In this document: piece after piece, positions 51,511 to 60,388 of the stretch | Position numbering within the stretch: position 1 is the stretch's first letter | How the letters are laid out: the number at the start of each line of letters is the position of its first letter | Assembly: GCA_963674575.2 (NCBI GenBank) | Contig: CAXXQT010000008.1 | Location: 658,188 to 722,187, forward strand | Length of the DNA stretch: 64,000 nucleotides | Source: JAAYAY01 sp963674575 | GTDB taxonomy: Bacteria; Planctomycetota; Planctomycetia; Pirellulales; Thermoguttaceae | Direction of reading: 5' to 3' | The notes under the pieces: generated by a model | Seen by the model: only the letters and a program-made list of their open reading frames with translations | The model's database searches: none | Told to the model about the DNA's origin: nothing | Program-made: the position numbers and the translations under genes

Positions 51511-53292
51511 CTACGAACCTGAGACGCCTGGCTTGAGATGGCGCTGGACCATTCGGAGCAGTTCCTCTTTCCGGACCGGCTTGGCCAGGTAAGCGTTGCA
51601 GCCGGCCTCGGTGATGCCCTGGACTTCGCTTGGATGGGCATGGGCGGACAAGGCGATGATGGGACCGGCGTAGCCCTTGAGTCGTAGTCGCCGTGTTGCT
51701 TCGAAGCCATCCATTTCGGGCATCTGAATGTCCATCAGGATTGCGTCGTATTCGACCATGCTGTCGGAGGAGTCTGCGGGGGGAAAGACGCAGTCGAGGG
51801 CCACCTTTCCGTTTTCCGCAAGGGTCACCGTGGCGCCGGCCTTTTCAAGGAGCAGCGAGATCAGACGCTGATTGTCAGCGCCGTCCTCAACGAGCAGGAT
51901 TTTCGCATCGAGCCGTACGGGATGTTCCTGGGTTGGAGCCATCACGGACTCCTCCGGTCGGAATCGATAGGTTGGAACTTCGGTTGAGCTTTCGTCAGGG
52001 ACACTCACGGGGACGGAGATGAGGAAAGAGCTTCCCTCACCCGGGCTGCTCTGGACACGGATCTCGCCGCCGAGCATCTCCGCCAGGCGACTGCATATAG
52101 CCAGGCCGAGTCCGGTGCCGCCGTATTGTCTCGTGGTGGACGTGTTGGCCTGGGTGAAGGGGTCGAAGATCCGTTGGATCTGTTCCTGGGTCATTCCGAT
52201 GCCGGTATCGTGGACGTCGATGCGGAGATAGGGGGTGCCGAAGGGGGCGGTCATGAGCCGCGCGGCGATGCGGATTTCCCCGCGGTGGGTGAATTTGATC
52301 GCATTGCCCACCAGGTTGACGAGGATCTGGCGCAGTCGCAAGGGATCCGTTTCGATGCGTTCGGGGATCGAGGGGTCATATTCGACTTGAAAGGCGAGGC
52401 CTTTGTCCTGCGCCGCCCCTTGCATGAGCGACTGGACGTCGGTGAGAATTTCGAAGGGAGAGCAACCGACCTTTTCGGTTTTGAGTTTTCCGGCCTCGAT
52501 TTTGGAGATGTCGAGGATGTCGTTGATGACGCCGAGAAGGTGCTGTCCATTGCGGTGGATGGTTTGCGCTGCCTCCAGGTCTTCTTGATTGGTGAGGCGG
52601 CTGAGGAGCATTTCCGTGAACCCCAGGATCGCGGTCATGGGGGTGCGGATTTCATGGCTCATGTTGGCCAGGAACTCGCTCTTGGCGCGGTTGGCCTCCT
52701 CGGCGGCCAGGAAGAACTGTTCCTTGAGGGCGTGTTCTTCCTTCTCTTGGAGCCGCTTTTCGCGTTCCTCCAGGTGACACGAGATCGCCTCGGCTTGCGA
52801 CATTTCGAGCATCTCGTGCTCTGCCGATGCGTGTTGGGCTCGCACCTCGAGATAATGGGAGTATTCCCGGAGATGAATGGACGCATAGGCGAAGGCGCCC
52901 GCAACTCGTTGCGCCACGCCGGCGCCGGACGACTCTTCGGAGGCATTCTCGGTGGGGAAGAGGCATCCGAGGATGCGGTCTTGACCTCTGAGCCCGATTT
53001 GCGAGGCCAGAGCCTCCTGCGGGCCCGTATCCGTGTCGACCACGAACCGGCACGCCGCTTCCGATCCCAGTCGCTCCACCATGGCACGCAGGAGGAGGCT
53101 GGTTGCGGGGAGGTTGACTTGTCCGCAAAAGTCGTCGGCATAGGCGAGCTGGCCTGCGGCGTCTCCGACCAGGATCAGAGTTGGGGCAAGATCCCGGAAT
53201 GATTCAACCGGCAGCACGGACGCAGTGCGGGCGTCGGCGCCGGTGTCGACTGCCTGAATCAGCTCGTTGATGTCGAGGAGAATTGGATCCAT
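51511..53292 (-). CDS. Hybrid sensor kinase with receiver domain
   Basis: A 593-residue cytosolic kinase without membrane segments. The N-terminal 150 residues form an unnamed sensor domain (DDFCGQVNLPATSLLLRAMVE); a coiled-coil linker (about 150-200) follows. HisKA has His213 in NMSHEIRTPMTAILGF, the ATPase has NLVGNAIKFTHRG, DTGIGM and GTGLGLAICSRL, and the final receiver has Asp521 in ILMDIQMPEMDG and Lys in LAKPVRKEELL. Phosphate may move from His213 to its own receiver; no HPt is visible. It begins six bases after the HDOD gene ends upstream, so the pair is an operon. Confidence 0.93.
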   Translation of the reverse strand: MDPILLDINELIQAVDTGADARTASVLPVESFRDLAPTLILVGDAAGQLAYADDFCGQVNLPATSLLLRAMVERLGSEAACRFVVDTDTGPQEALASQIGLRGQDRILGCLFPTENASEESSGAGVAQRVAGAFAYASIHLREYSHYLEVRAQHASAEHEMLEMSQAEAISCHLEEREKRLQEKEEHALKEQFFLAAEEANRAKSEFLANMSHEIRTPMTAILGFTEMLLSRLTNQEDLEAAQTIHRNGQHLLGVINDILDISKIEAGKLKTEKVGCSPFEILTDVQSLMQGAAQDKGLAFQVEYDPSIPERIETDPLRLRQILVNLVGNAIKFTHRGEIRIAARLMTAPFGTPYLRIDVHDTGIGMTQEQIQRIFDPFTQANTSTTRQYGGTGLGLAICSRLAEMLGGEIRVQSSPGEGSSFLISVPVSVPDESSTEVPTYRFRPEESVMAPTQEHPVRLDAKILLVEDGADNQRLISLLLEKAGATVTLAENGKVALDCVFPPADSSDSMVEYDAILMDIQMPEMDGFEATRRLRLKGYAGPIIALSAHAHPSEVQGITEAGCNAYLAKPVRKEELLRMVQRHLKPGVSGS

Positions 53293-53298
53293 CGGGAG

Positions 53299-54183
53299 TC
53301 AGATGCTGAAAAGCCCCATGTTGGCTGAAACCGCTTCGTCGAGGTCCTGGGAGAGGATGAGGATGTCTTCCTTGCCGAGGTTCAAATGGCTGAGAACGGA
53401 AGGCGAGAAGCGGACTAGTTTGCGTCCCACCGAAGAGGTTCCCTTGAGGGTGCAGACCAGGTTGGCCACCTCCACGCATCGAACGGCGTCGGTTTCCGTG
53501 CCGCGATAGGCGTCCGAGTTGTGGTGATAGCGGACTGCCGCTTGGACGGCTTCCGGAAAGCCCCAGTCCTGGGCGATTTTCTGCCCGAGCATTGTGTGGT
53601 CGTAGCTGAGGTGTTCGCGTTCGACGTCGGTCAGGAGTCGCTGTTCGTCGAGGGAGTCGGCCATCAGAGCGAAACGTTCATGGTCGTGTTCGTCTTCGAG
53701 GATGATGCCCACGTCGTGGAGGAGACCGGCCAGGAAGATGTCTTCGAAATTCGTCTTCCGCAGACGCATGGCCAGCAGCCGCGCGCACAGGCCGACGGAA
53801 ACCAGGTGTTTCCACAAGCCCGGGCGGGTGTAGGCGCCGATTGTGTCGCCGCTCTTGAAGAGTTCGCCAACGCTGGCCGTAATCGCGAGGTTCCGAATTT
53901 GCTTCAGGCCCAGGTAGGCGATGGCCTGCTGAAGGTTGGTGATCCGAGTTCGGACGGCGTAAGCGGAGGAGTTGACGCACTTGAGGACGCGAGCGGCCAG
54001 GGCGGCGTCGCTTTCCATGACGGCTTTCATTTCGGCCGCACCGGAATCCGGATCATTGGCCACCTCCACGATCATCAACGCGATGGTGGGGAGGGTGGAG
54101 ATTTCCTGGATGCGACGTGCCACTCGTTCGAGGACCGCCGAAGAGTTGGAATCCAACAAGCCGGTATTTGGTTTTGTCGCCAT
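53299..54183 (-). CDS. HDOD domain protein
   Basis: A 294-residue protein of the HDOD class, a variant HD domain that serves as a non-enzymatic signalling module. Marks are LPTIALMIVEVANDPDSGAAEMKAVMESDAALAARVLK-type N-terminal helices, AIAYLGLKQIRNLAI, and FLAGLLHDVGIILEDEH with its HD pair. The gene precedes the hybrid kinase by six bases and is probably its partner or target. ATG 54183 is used since the upstream in-frame codons (from 54291) look non-coding. The spacer 54184-54507 holds the divergent promoters. Confidence 0.9.
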   Translation of the reverse strand: MATKPNTGLLDSNSSAVLERVARRIQEISTLPTIALMIVEVANDPDSGAAEMKAVMESDAALAARVLKCVNSSAYAVRTRITNLQQAIAYLGLKQIRNLAITASVGELFKSGDTIGAYTRPGLWKHLVSVGLCARLLAMRLRKTNFEDIFLAGLLHDVGIILEDEHDHERFALMADSLDEQRLLTDVEREHLSYDHTMLGQKIAQDWGFPEAVQAAVRYHHNSDAYRGTETDAVRCVEVANLVCTLKGTSSVGRKLVRFSPSVLSHLNLGKEDILILSQDLDEAVSANMGLFSI

Positions 54184-54507
54184 TTGCCCACCAATTGCAG
54201 CCCGAGTCGGATTTTCCTCTCCTTGTCCGAACGGGAATCGCGAAGATTCAATCCGTGACGGAGAAACGCCGGGAGGCGTTGCGGGAAACACCCCTGCTAG
54301 AAAACGATAGGTTAGGATTCTCGGTCCAGCGAACTCCCTGCGGAATTTAAGGGAAAAGGCGAAGATCCCTTGCGATCCAGGTTCATGTGATGCCTTGCAA
54401 CTCCCCCACGGGAGGGTTAAGATTCAGGGGTCGTGCCGCAGCCGTTTCCGGGCGGTCCGCTTGGTTGTACCCCCCCTTTTCTACGATTCGAGTTCTTGAG
54501 GTCGCCC

Positions 54508-55383
54508 GTGGATGAGCGTCGAATCGAGGTCCTGACGACCGAAGCGCTCGAGGCGTTGGAACGCGGGGACAGCGTCCGAGCCATCGCCGTGACCGACCAG
54601 TTGGTCTGCGAAGCGCCGGAGGATCCCCTGGTTCGTGTCATCCGTACGCAGGCGCTTCTCATGGGGGGAGATCCGGAGGAGGCGCTTGTGGAGGGGCGGA
54701 GGGCCGTTCAGATCGACCCGCGAAGCTACAAAGCCCACAGTCTCCTCGGGGTTGCTGCCTGGCGTCTGGGGCGGTTGACCCTTGCGCAACAGGCGTTCGA
54801 GACGGCGATCCGGAATTCGGGAGATCAGGCCGGACCGCTCATCGATTTTGCCTGGTTCATGGCCTCGGAACGGGGGCCTCGGCTGGCGGAAGACGCGGCT
54901 TTGGAAGCAGTGGCTGCCGACGACAATTCGTCGACGGCCTGGGCCGCCCTGGGCTTGAGCCAATTGCGGCTGCACCGCCGGGACGATGCGGAGCAGAGCC
55001 TGCGTCGAGCGTTGCAGAACGATCCGAACGATCCTTATGCCCAATACGCCATGACCCGCCTTCTGCAGGATCGCCGCGCCGATTCCGACGCGGTCCATCT
55101 TGCTTCCCTTCTTCAGGAGACTCCCGGCACCCAGACGCTCGTCGACGAGATCCGCCGGGAAGCGAAGCAGCGCCAAGTGGCCCGCAAGTTGGTGGAACGA
55201 GGCGCCTACCCGACGCTGGAACGCCACGACCGCCCGTATCGGCCTTGGTTCTGGTTCGTGGCTGCAGTCGTCGTCATCTTCGTTCTCCTGATGACCGTGC
55301 AGCCCTCGACGCCTCTGGCGATCTTCCTTTGCACGTTCTTTCCCCTGCTGATCTTCTGGCTTCGACGTTTCTGGTTCGAGTAG
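54508..55383 (+). CDS. TPR protein with C-terminal membrane segments
   Basis: A 291-residue protein. Residues 1-215 hold about five TPR-like units (for example EEALVEGRRAVQIDPRSYKAHSLLG and RDDAEQSLRRALQNDPNDPY). The C-terminus has two close hydrophobic helices, FWFVAAVVVIFVLLMTV and LAIFLCTFFPLLIFWL, so the TPR array faces the cytoplasm from a membrane anchor. GTG 54508 is preferred: GAGG lies about seven bases upstream and the N-terminus then reads MDERRIEVLTTEAL. Nothing indicates the partner. It diverges from the HDOD-kinase operon. Confidence 0.8.
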   Translation: MDERRIEVLTTEALEALERGDSVRAIAVTDQLVCEAPEDPLVRVIRTQALLMGGDPEEALVEGRRAVQIDPRSYKAHSLLGVAAWRLGRLTLAQQAFETAIRNSGDQAGPLIDFAWFMASERGPRLAEDAALEAVAADDNSSTAWAALGLSQLRLHRRDDAEQSLRRALQNDPNDPYAQYAMTRLLQDRRADSDAVHLASLLQETPGTQTLVDEIRREAKQRQVARKLVERGAYPTLERHDRPYRPWFWFVAAVVVIFVLLMTVQPSTPLAIFLCTFFPLLIFWLRRFWFE

Positions 55384-55596
55384 CGCGATGCGATTGGCCA
55401 CCGTTTTCGGCTGATTGTTCGTAATACTCACTCCGGCGTGTTGTATCGGCAAGGCAACTTCGCCTGAGGGCTTAAGAGGCGAGCCCTCGCTCTCAACTCC
55501 CGCTCAAAGGCCGCGGATTGCCGCGACCGCGGGCCCCCCAACGTATTTCTGCGCTCGCAGTACGTCCCCCCCCGAAGAAAACAAGGAGATTTCGTC

Positions 55597-57747
55597 ATGG
55601 TCCAGAAACACCGTAACTTGGCACGTTTCTCAGCGATTCTTCTGATCCCGGTCGTTGCCGGGGCCCTGATTCTGGCCTACTCGGCGCCAACCCACGGGGC
55701 CGGGATGCTGATCGCCGACGGAGGTCAGGGGGGTGTGCTCAAGATCGAAGAGCAGAACGTTCGGGTGACGATCAACAACGGGATTGCCGTGACCGACGTG
55801 ACCCAGGTCTTTCGCAACACGGAGAACCGGCAGGTCGAGGCCCTCTACCTGTTCCCCGTCCCCAAGGGGGCTTCCGTGGCCAACTTCAGCATGTGGATTG
55901 GCGGCAAGGAGATGATCGGCGAGGTGCTGGAGAAGAAGCGAGCCCGAGAAATCTACGACAGCTACAAGCGGGTGCGACGCGACCCGGGGCTGCTCGAACA
56001 GGTGGACTACAAAAACTTCGAAATGCGGATCTTCCCGATTGGCCCCAAGGCCGAGCAGAAGGTCCAGATCACCTATTACCAGCAGCTTGACTACGACAAC
56101 GACTGGGCCACCTATGTTTATCCCCTGGCCACGGCTCCCCGACCCGGCATCGACTCCCGCACGGAAGGGACGTTTTCCTTCGATCTCCGCGTGAAGTCAG
56201 AGGTGCCCATTGTTTGCCTTGAGAGCCCCAGCCACGAGGATGACTTCGTGGTCGTTCGCCATACCGACACCTTTTATGAGGCGAGTCTGGAGACGAAGGA
56301 AGGCGACCTGAATCGCGACCTCGTTTTGGCTTACCAGGTGAAGCGTCCCATGACCGGGATCGACGTGATCACCTCGAAGGCGTCGGGCGACGACGGTTAC
56401 TTCATGCTGACTCTTACGGCAGGGGAGGAACTGGCGGCCGACAACCTGGGGATGGATTTTGTCTTTGTCCTCGATGTTTCCGGCAGCATGGCCCACGACG
56501 GCAAGCTGGCCCTTTCGCGAGAGTCGATTGGGGCCTTCATTGACGAACTGGCTCCCAATGATCGCTTCGAAGTGATCGCCTTCAACGTGGCGCCCACAAA
56601 GCTGTTTGGCGAGCTTCGCGGTGTTGAGACCGCCACCCAGGACGAGGCGGCCCAGTTTCTCCGCACCCAGCAGGGCAGGGGGGGCACCGTGTTGCGATCG
56701 GCCATGAAGTTGGCCTACCAGTACGGTGAGGCCGACCGGCCGCTCAACGTGGTTATCCTCAGCGACGGCATGACCGAGCAGGGCGAACGGGCCGAACTGC
56801 TGGCCCAGATCGCCTCGCGACCCTCCAACGCCAAGGTGTTCTGCATCGGGGTGGGCAACGAAGTCAACCGGCCCTTGTTGAGCCAGATGGCCGAAGACGC
56901 GGGTGGACTGGCCGCCTTCCTTTCCCAGGGCGACAACTTCGGTCGCCAGGCCAAGGCCTTCCGCCGCAAGCTCACCCGTCCGGCCGCCACGAATGTGAAG
57001 ATCGACCTGGCGGGCGTGGACGTTTACGACCAGGAGCCCATGCGACTGCCCAATCTTTACCACGGAATGCCGGTGCGGCTCTTTGGACGCTATCGGGGCG
57101 AGGGCAACGTGGAGGTTCGCGTCCAGGCCGAGGTCAACGGGGCCCCTATCGACCAGGCCGTTCCCGTGAAGTTCCCCGGCAACGAGGCTGCCAATCCGGA
57201 GATCGAACGGATGTGGGCGTGGCAGAAGGTCGACCGCCTGCTCAAGGAGGCCGATCGGTCAGGGGCTCGATCGAGCGTGATGGATGAAATCGTCCGCCTT
57301 GGCGAGACCTATTCGATCGTCACCGAGTACACGTCGTTCCTCGTTCTGGAAAACGACGCCGAATACCAGCGTTGGAACATCGAGCGGAAGAATCTTCTCC
57401 GCACGGGGCGCGATCGCAAGCAGCAGCAACTCGTCCTCGCCCGGCTCGACGCTCTGCGAGAAAAGGCCCTGACAGACCTCGGCCCGCAGCAAGAGATGCC
57501 GGAACCTCAACAGCAAGCGAAAAAGCGTCCTGCGCCCGTCGCGCCGGTGGACCAGGTAGCCGTCCGCGACGTTCCCTCGGTCACGCCGCCTCGCACGACC
57601 AGCCGCGATCTCGACTTTGGCGGAAGCCGACCCCGTCTGGGAGGCGGCGGAGGCGGAGGAGGAGCTTTCGATCCCATCACCGGAGCGATTGCCCTCGGTC
57701 TCGCGGGGCTTGGCCTGGGTGCTTCGCGGCGGCGGAAGCAGCTTTGA
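55597..57747 (+). CDS. VIT and VWA domain protein with GlyGly-CTERM-like sorting tail
   Basis: A 716-residue exported protein. After a signal anchor (about 8-34) comes a VIT domain (residues 38-175; DVTQVFRNTENRQVEALYLF and AREIYDSYKRVRRDPGLLEQ) and then a VWA domain with MIDAS DVSGSM at 293-298, DRFEVIAFN and LSDGMTEQG. The C-terminus is a glycine tract (682-689), a hydrophobic segment beginning AFDPITGAIALGLAGL and a basic end SRRRKQL: a tripartite sorting signal of GlyGly-CTERM type. The adjacent gene encodes a rhombosortase that probably cleaves it. VWA proteins bind metal-dependent protein partners; here probably outside the cell. RBS AAGGAG lies upstream of ATG 55597. Confidence 0.93.
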   Translation: MVQKHRNLARFSAILLIPVVAGALILAYSAPTHGAGMLIADGGQGGVLKIEEQNVRVTINNGIAVTDVTQVFRNTENRQVEALYLFPVPKGASVANFSMWIGGKEMIGEVLEKKRAREIYDSYKRVRRDPGLLEQVDYKNFEMRIFPIGPKAEQKVQITYYQQLDYDNDWATYVYPLATAPRPGIDSRTEGTFSFDLRVKSEVPIVCLESPSHEDDFVVVRHTDTFYEASLETKEGDLNRDLVLAYQVKRPMTGIDVITSKASGDDGYFMLTLTAGEELAADNLGMDFVFVLDVSGSMAHDGKLALSRESIGAFIDELAPNDRFEVIAFNVAPTKLFGELRGVETATQDEAAQFLRTQQGRGGTVLRSAMKLAYQYGEADRPLNVVILSDGMTEQGERAELLAQIASRPSNAKVFCIGVGNEVNRPLLSQMAEDAGGLAAFLSQGDNFGRQAKAFRRKLTRPAATNVKIDLAGVDVYDQEPMRLPNLYHGMPVRLFGRYRGEGNVEVRVQAEVNGAPIDQAVPVKFPGNEAANPEIERMWAWQKVDRLLKEADRSGARSSVMDEIVRLGETYSIVTEYTSFLVLENDAEYQRWNIERKNLLRTGRDRKQQQLVLARLDALREKALTDLGPQQEMPEPQQQAKKRPAPVAPVDQVAVRDVPSVTPPRTTSRDLDFGGSRPRLGGGGGGGGAFDPITGAIALGLAGLGLGASRRRKQL

Positions 57748-57800
57748 GCTTTGAGCTTTGAGCTTTGAGCTGAACCCTGAACCCTGAACCCTGAACCCTG
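57737..57800 (+). repeat. Two heptamer tandem arrays
   Basis: TTTGAGC is repeated four to five times (about 57742-57771) and AACCCTG four times (about 57773-57800). The first unit overlaps the stop codon of the VIT/VWA gene (CTTTGAGC). They separate this gene from the rhombosortase, whose ATG lies ten bases downstream. Confidence 0.85.
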
Positions 57801-57809
57801 AATGCTCCC

Positions 57810-58469
57810 ATGTCGACAGCCGAATGTACCCACCGAATCGAAGACCGTGGTCAGACGCACGACCTGCCCCTCGTGTCCCTTTTGCTCGCCGTTGCGGCCA
57901 TCGTCGTTCTGCCCATGGCTTCGGTCAGCGGCTGGCTCCAATACGACCGTGCGGCTGTCGACGGGGGGCAGCTATGGCGGCTCGTGACGTGCCAGCTCAC
58001 GCACTGGTCGTGGGATCATCTGCTTTGGGACGTCGCGGCGCTTGTGGGGCTCGGCTGGGTGCTCGAACGTGACGACCGCCGCTCCATGTTGATCTGTCTC
58101 GGGCTGTCGATCGTGCTGATTCCGGCGGTCGTCCATTTCGGTCTGCCCGAGATGGCCACCTACCGGGGCCTTTCGGGGATCGACTCGGCGGTTTTCGTTC
58201 TCCTGGCGGTCACGCTCTTTCGGCGGTGCTATGCTGACGGAGACCGGTTCTGGACGTGGGCCTGTGTGGCGATGCTCGTCGGTTTTGCCGCTAAGATCGG
58301 CTTTGAGATGGTTTCTGGCGGTACGCTGTTCGTTGATGCGGCGGCTTCGCGAATGCAGCCGGTTCCCCTGGCGCACGTGGTGGGCGGGATGGTGGGGGGC
58401 GCGTGCGGTTGGCTCGCGCCCCGTGCCGACATGCCCGCCACGACGCCGGATGCCGAAAAGTGGATCTGA
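57810..58469 (+). CDS. Rhombosortase (rhomboid intramembrane protease)
   Basis: A 219-residue six-helix membrane protein. The catalytic serine is Ser122 in YRGLSGIDSAVF; the catalytic histidine is His189 in PLAHVVGG. His70 in THWSWDHLLWDVAAL lies at the rhomboid HxxxN-like loop, with Asp in place of Asn. WRLVTCQLTHWSWDHLLW is the typical rhombosortase opening. This protease subgroup processes proteins with GlyGly-CTERM tails. It follows such a substrate gene by 62 bases, so it is read as that protein's dedicated processing enzyme. Short polar tails at both ends; no other domain. Confidence 0.9.
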   Translation: MSTAECTHRIEDRGQTHDLPLVSLLLAVAAIVVLPMASVSGWLQYDRAAVDGGQLWRLVTCQLTHWSWDHLLWDVAALVGLGWVLERDDRRSMLICLGLSIVLIPAVVHFGLPEMATYRGLSGIDSAVFVLLAVTLFRRCYADGDRFWTWACVAMLVGFAAKIGFEMVSGGTLFVDAAASRMQPVPLAHVVGGMVGGACGWLAPRADMPATTPDAEKWI

Positions 58470-58474
58470 TGGAC

Positions 58475-58954
58475 TCAGGATCCCTTCACCAGTTCGATGT
58501 TGAGCTCGTTCTCGCCCGCCGTGATTTCGACCTCTTCGGTCTTGGGCTTGAGGCCCGCGTAGGGCGAAGGGGCAGGTTTGTCGTCGTAGGATTCGGCACC
58601 CTTGATGACGGGGAGATAGCTGACCTTGTGTTTGCCGATTACGGCCCCGTCCTCGTTCCCGTAGGTGGAAAGAGTAAACGTGCCGTCGTCACCCACTGTG
58701 CCGCTCGCCGGCCTTCCGGTAACGCCGTCCTTTCCCTCGACCTGAGTGATGGGACGAAGGGAGATGCTGCCGCCCTTGACGGGCTCGCCGTTGAACGTGA
58801 TCGTTCCCGTGACCGGCGCGACGTTGTACTCGCTTCCGCTCTTTCCGCAGCCCGACCATGTCGACAGGCCGGCAAGCGTCAAGGATGCGAGAAACCAAGC
58901 CAAGATGCGATTCTGTGAAATCCTGCAAGAGTAATTCACGGCCAAAACCCCCAT
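58475..58954 (-). CDS. Carboxypeptidase-regulatory-like lipoprotein
   Basis: A 159-residue lipoprotein with a signal segment (ILAWFLASLTLAGLSTWS) and lipobox WSGC. The mature domain, VTGTITFNGEPVKGGSISLRP, is a transthyretin-like beta sandwich (planctomycete carboxypeptidase-regulatory-like family). Such genes usually follow DUF1559 pilin-like genes, as here: it is the next gene on the minus strand. ATG 58954 abuts the T-run of a hairpin terminator, so its translation may depend on read-through. The role in cell-surface assembly is inference. Confidence 0.82.
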   Translation of the reverse strand: MGVLAVNYSCRISQNRILAWFLASLTLAGLSTWSGCGKSGSEYNVAPVTGTITFNGEPVKGGSISLRPITQVEGKDGVTGRPASGTVGDDGTFTLSTYGNEDGAVIGKHKVSYLPVIKGAESYDDKPAPSPYAGLKPKTEEVEITAGENELNIELVKGS

Positions 58955-58956
58955 TG

Positions 58957-59002
58957 AAAAAAAGGACTCCCGGCCGGGACCCCAGTAGTCGCCGGGCCGG
59001 GA
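58957..59002 (-). terminator. Terminator/attenuator between the DUF1559 gene and the lipoprotein gene
   Basis: On the minus strand TCCCGGCC and GGCCGGGA pair (59002-58995 with 58975-58968), followed by GTCC and seven T (58963-58957). The GGGAG that could serve as ribosome-binding site for the lipoprotein ATG at 58954 lies in the 3' arm. So the hairpin can stop transcription and hide that site. Confidence 0.6.
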
Positions 59003-59094
59003 TCTATCTGCGAAAGAAAGCAAAGGGCGAGAGGCTCCAACCTTCCCGCCCCGTTTTCATGCCGCGATGACGGAAAAACGGAATCACCCGGTTA

Positions 59095-60153
59095 TCATGG
59101 GATGGTAACCGGATTGCCATCGCGGATATTGCCGAGATAGGAATAGAGGGTTGTGTCGATCGTTTCCGAAAGGAATGTGACCGACCCATCGCCAAACAGG
59201 AAGTTTGCACCGCCGGGATGCTGGCTGCCGAAACTGTAGTCGGCGGGGCTCAGGCTGTTGATGATGTTGTTTTCCTCGGTGTTGTTAATGTAGGTCCACG
59301 GTCCGGTGACGCGAGCCCACGAAGAGAATCGCCACTGGCCGGCCCAGTCGTTGTTGCCGCCAGCCCAGATCGGGAAGACCCTGTTAGTCGTCTCGATCTT
59401 GACGTTGGGCGTTTCGGTCACTTCGCCCAATGCAATGACGTTGCTAGAGCCGTCCTTGATGCTGGAGAAGCTTGTCACGTAGGAATAGTAGTTCGTCTGG
59501 GCGAGGCGGAACATGCCGGTCTGGCCACCTGATCCGGTGGGTTGTGACCAACTCGTGCCGCTTGCCAGGGCATAATCGACCCAGGGCGCGTCGTCGCCCA
59601 GGCAGCAGCAGTAGTTCGACTTGCCGTAGCCGTTATTGTCGATCTTGGGAAGAACGTCGCTGGGGCACATGAAGACATTCAACTCGGTCTTGGCAACACT
59701 ATCGCCGTGATTACTGCTAATCTGGGACCACCAGTTGTACGAATCGCAGTTCTGAACCACCGGATCGGGCACGGTGTTGCTCCCCACGCTCGGAATGCCG
59801 CCGTGGACTTTGATGTTGTCTCCGCCACCGATGTAAACCAGCGCGGCGCCGCCCGCCTTGAGCTGGTCGTAAATCGGCTGCTGCTCAATGAACGGCAGGA
59901 TGTACGAGCCCCAGGCGTAGTTGTTGTTGTCGTCGTCCGGTTGGCCCACGGGGAAGCACTTGTGGACGTCGTGGAACAGGTGCAGCCCCAGGCCAAGTTG
60001 CTTGAGGTTGTTGCTGCACTGGGATCGCCGTGCCGCCTCGCGGGCTGCCTGCACGGCTGGCAACAGAAGTGCGATCAGAATACCGATGATCGCGATCACT
60101 ACCAGGAGCTCAACTAACGTGAACCCCCTCTTGGACCCTCCAGATGCATACAT
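59095..60153 (-). CDS. DUF1559 pilin-like protein
   Basis: A 352-residue planctomycete protein with a type IV pilin-like N-terminus: KRGFTLVELLVVIAIIGILIALLLPAVQAAREAARRSQC, here with prepilin peptidase cleavage expected after Gly10. The mature SBP_bac_10/DUF1559 domain includes QCSNNLKQLGLGLHLFHD at its start, PFIEQQPIYDQL, and the C-terminal FGSQHPGGANFLFGDGSV motif. Probably a pseudopilin-like surface protein. ATG 60153 gives the pilin start; upstream codons in frame lack homology. A good promoter lies 106 bases upstream and a terminator follows before the lipoprotein gene. Confidence 0.93.
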   Translation of the reverse strand: MYASGGSKRGFTLVELLVVIAIIGILIALLLPAVQAAREAARRSQCSNNLKQLGLGLHLFHDVHKCFPVGQPDDDNNNYAWGSYILPFIEQQPIYDQLKAGGAALVYIGGGDNIKVHGGIPSVGSNTVPDPVVQNCDSYNWWSQISSNHGDSVAKTELNVFMCPSDVLPKIDNNGYGKSNYCCCLGDDAPWVDYALASGTSWSQPTGSGGQTGMFRLAQTNYYSYVTSFSSIKDGSSNVIALGEVTETPNVKIETTNRVFPIWAGGNNDWAGQWRFSSWARVTGPWTYINNTEENNIINSLSPADYSFGSQHPGGANFLFGDGSVTFLSETIDTTLYSYLGNIRDGNPVTIP

Positions 60154-60258
60154 AAGATAAGTCCTTGCATGAGAGAAAAAGATATGGGCAAACCGTATGC
60201 CCTTAGTGCCCGACGATATGGCTGCCACCGCAGATATTCCCCCTCTTTTCCGGTAATT

Positions 60259-60287
60259 AAACTAGTCCTACTCATCGCGAATGTCAA
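60259..60287 (-). promoter_or_regulatory. Sigma-70 promoter of the DUF1559 gene
   Basis: On the minus strand TTGACA (60287-60282) and TAGTTT (60264-60259) are 17 bases apart. The minus-10 element lies about 106 bases before the start codon at 60153, leaving an untranslated leader of about 100 bases. Confidence 0.6.
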
Positions 60288-60388
60288 CACCCCGAAATAG
60301 CTGCGTTTATTGGGCGGTAGTTACCCCGGGTTGGAAGTGGTATTCCGCGTGCTTGCGTGGCGGCCAGAGGGGGACCTATAATTGGGCC

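Noticed and set aside
57737..57800. AACCCTG units as telomere-like repeats
   Set aside because: Only four heptamers in an intergenic spacer next to another heptamer array; similar arrays are ordinary slippage repeats in these genomes.
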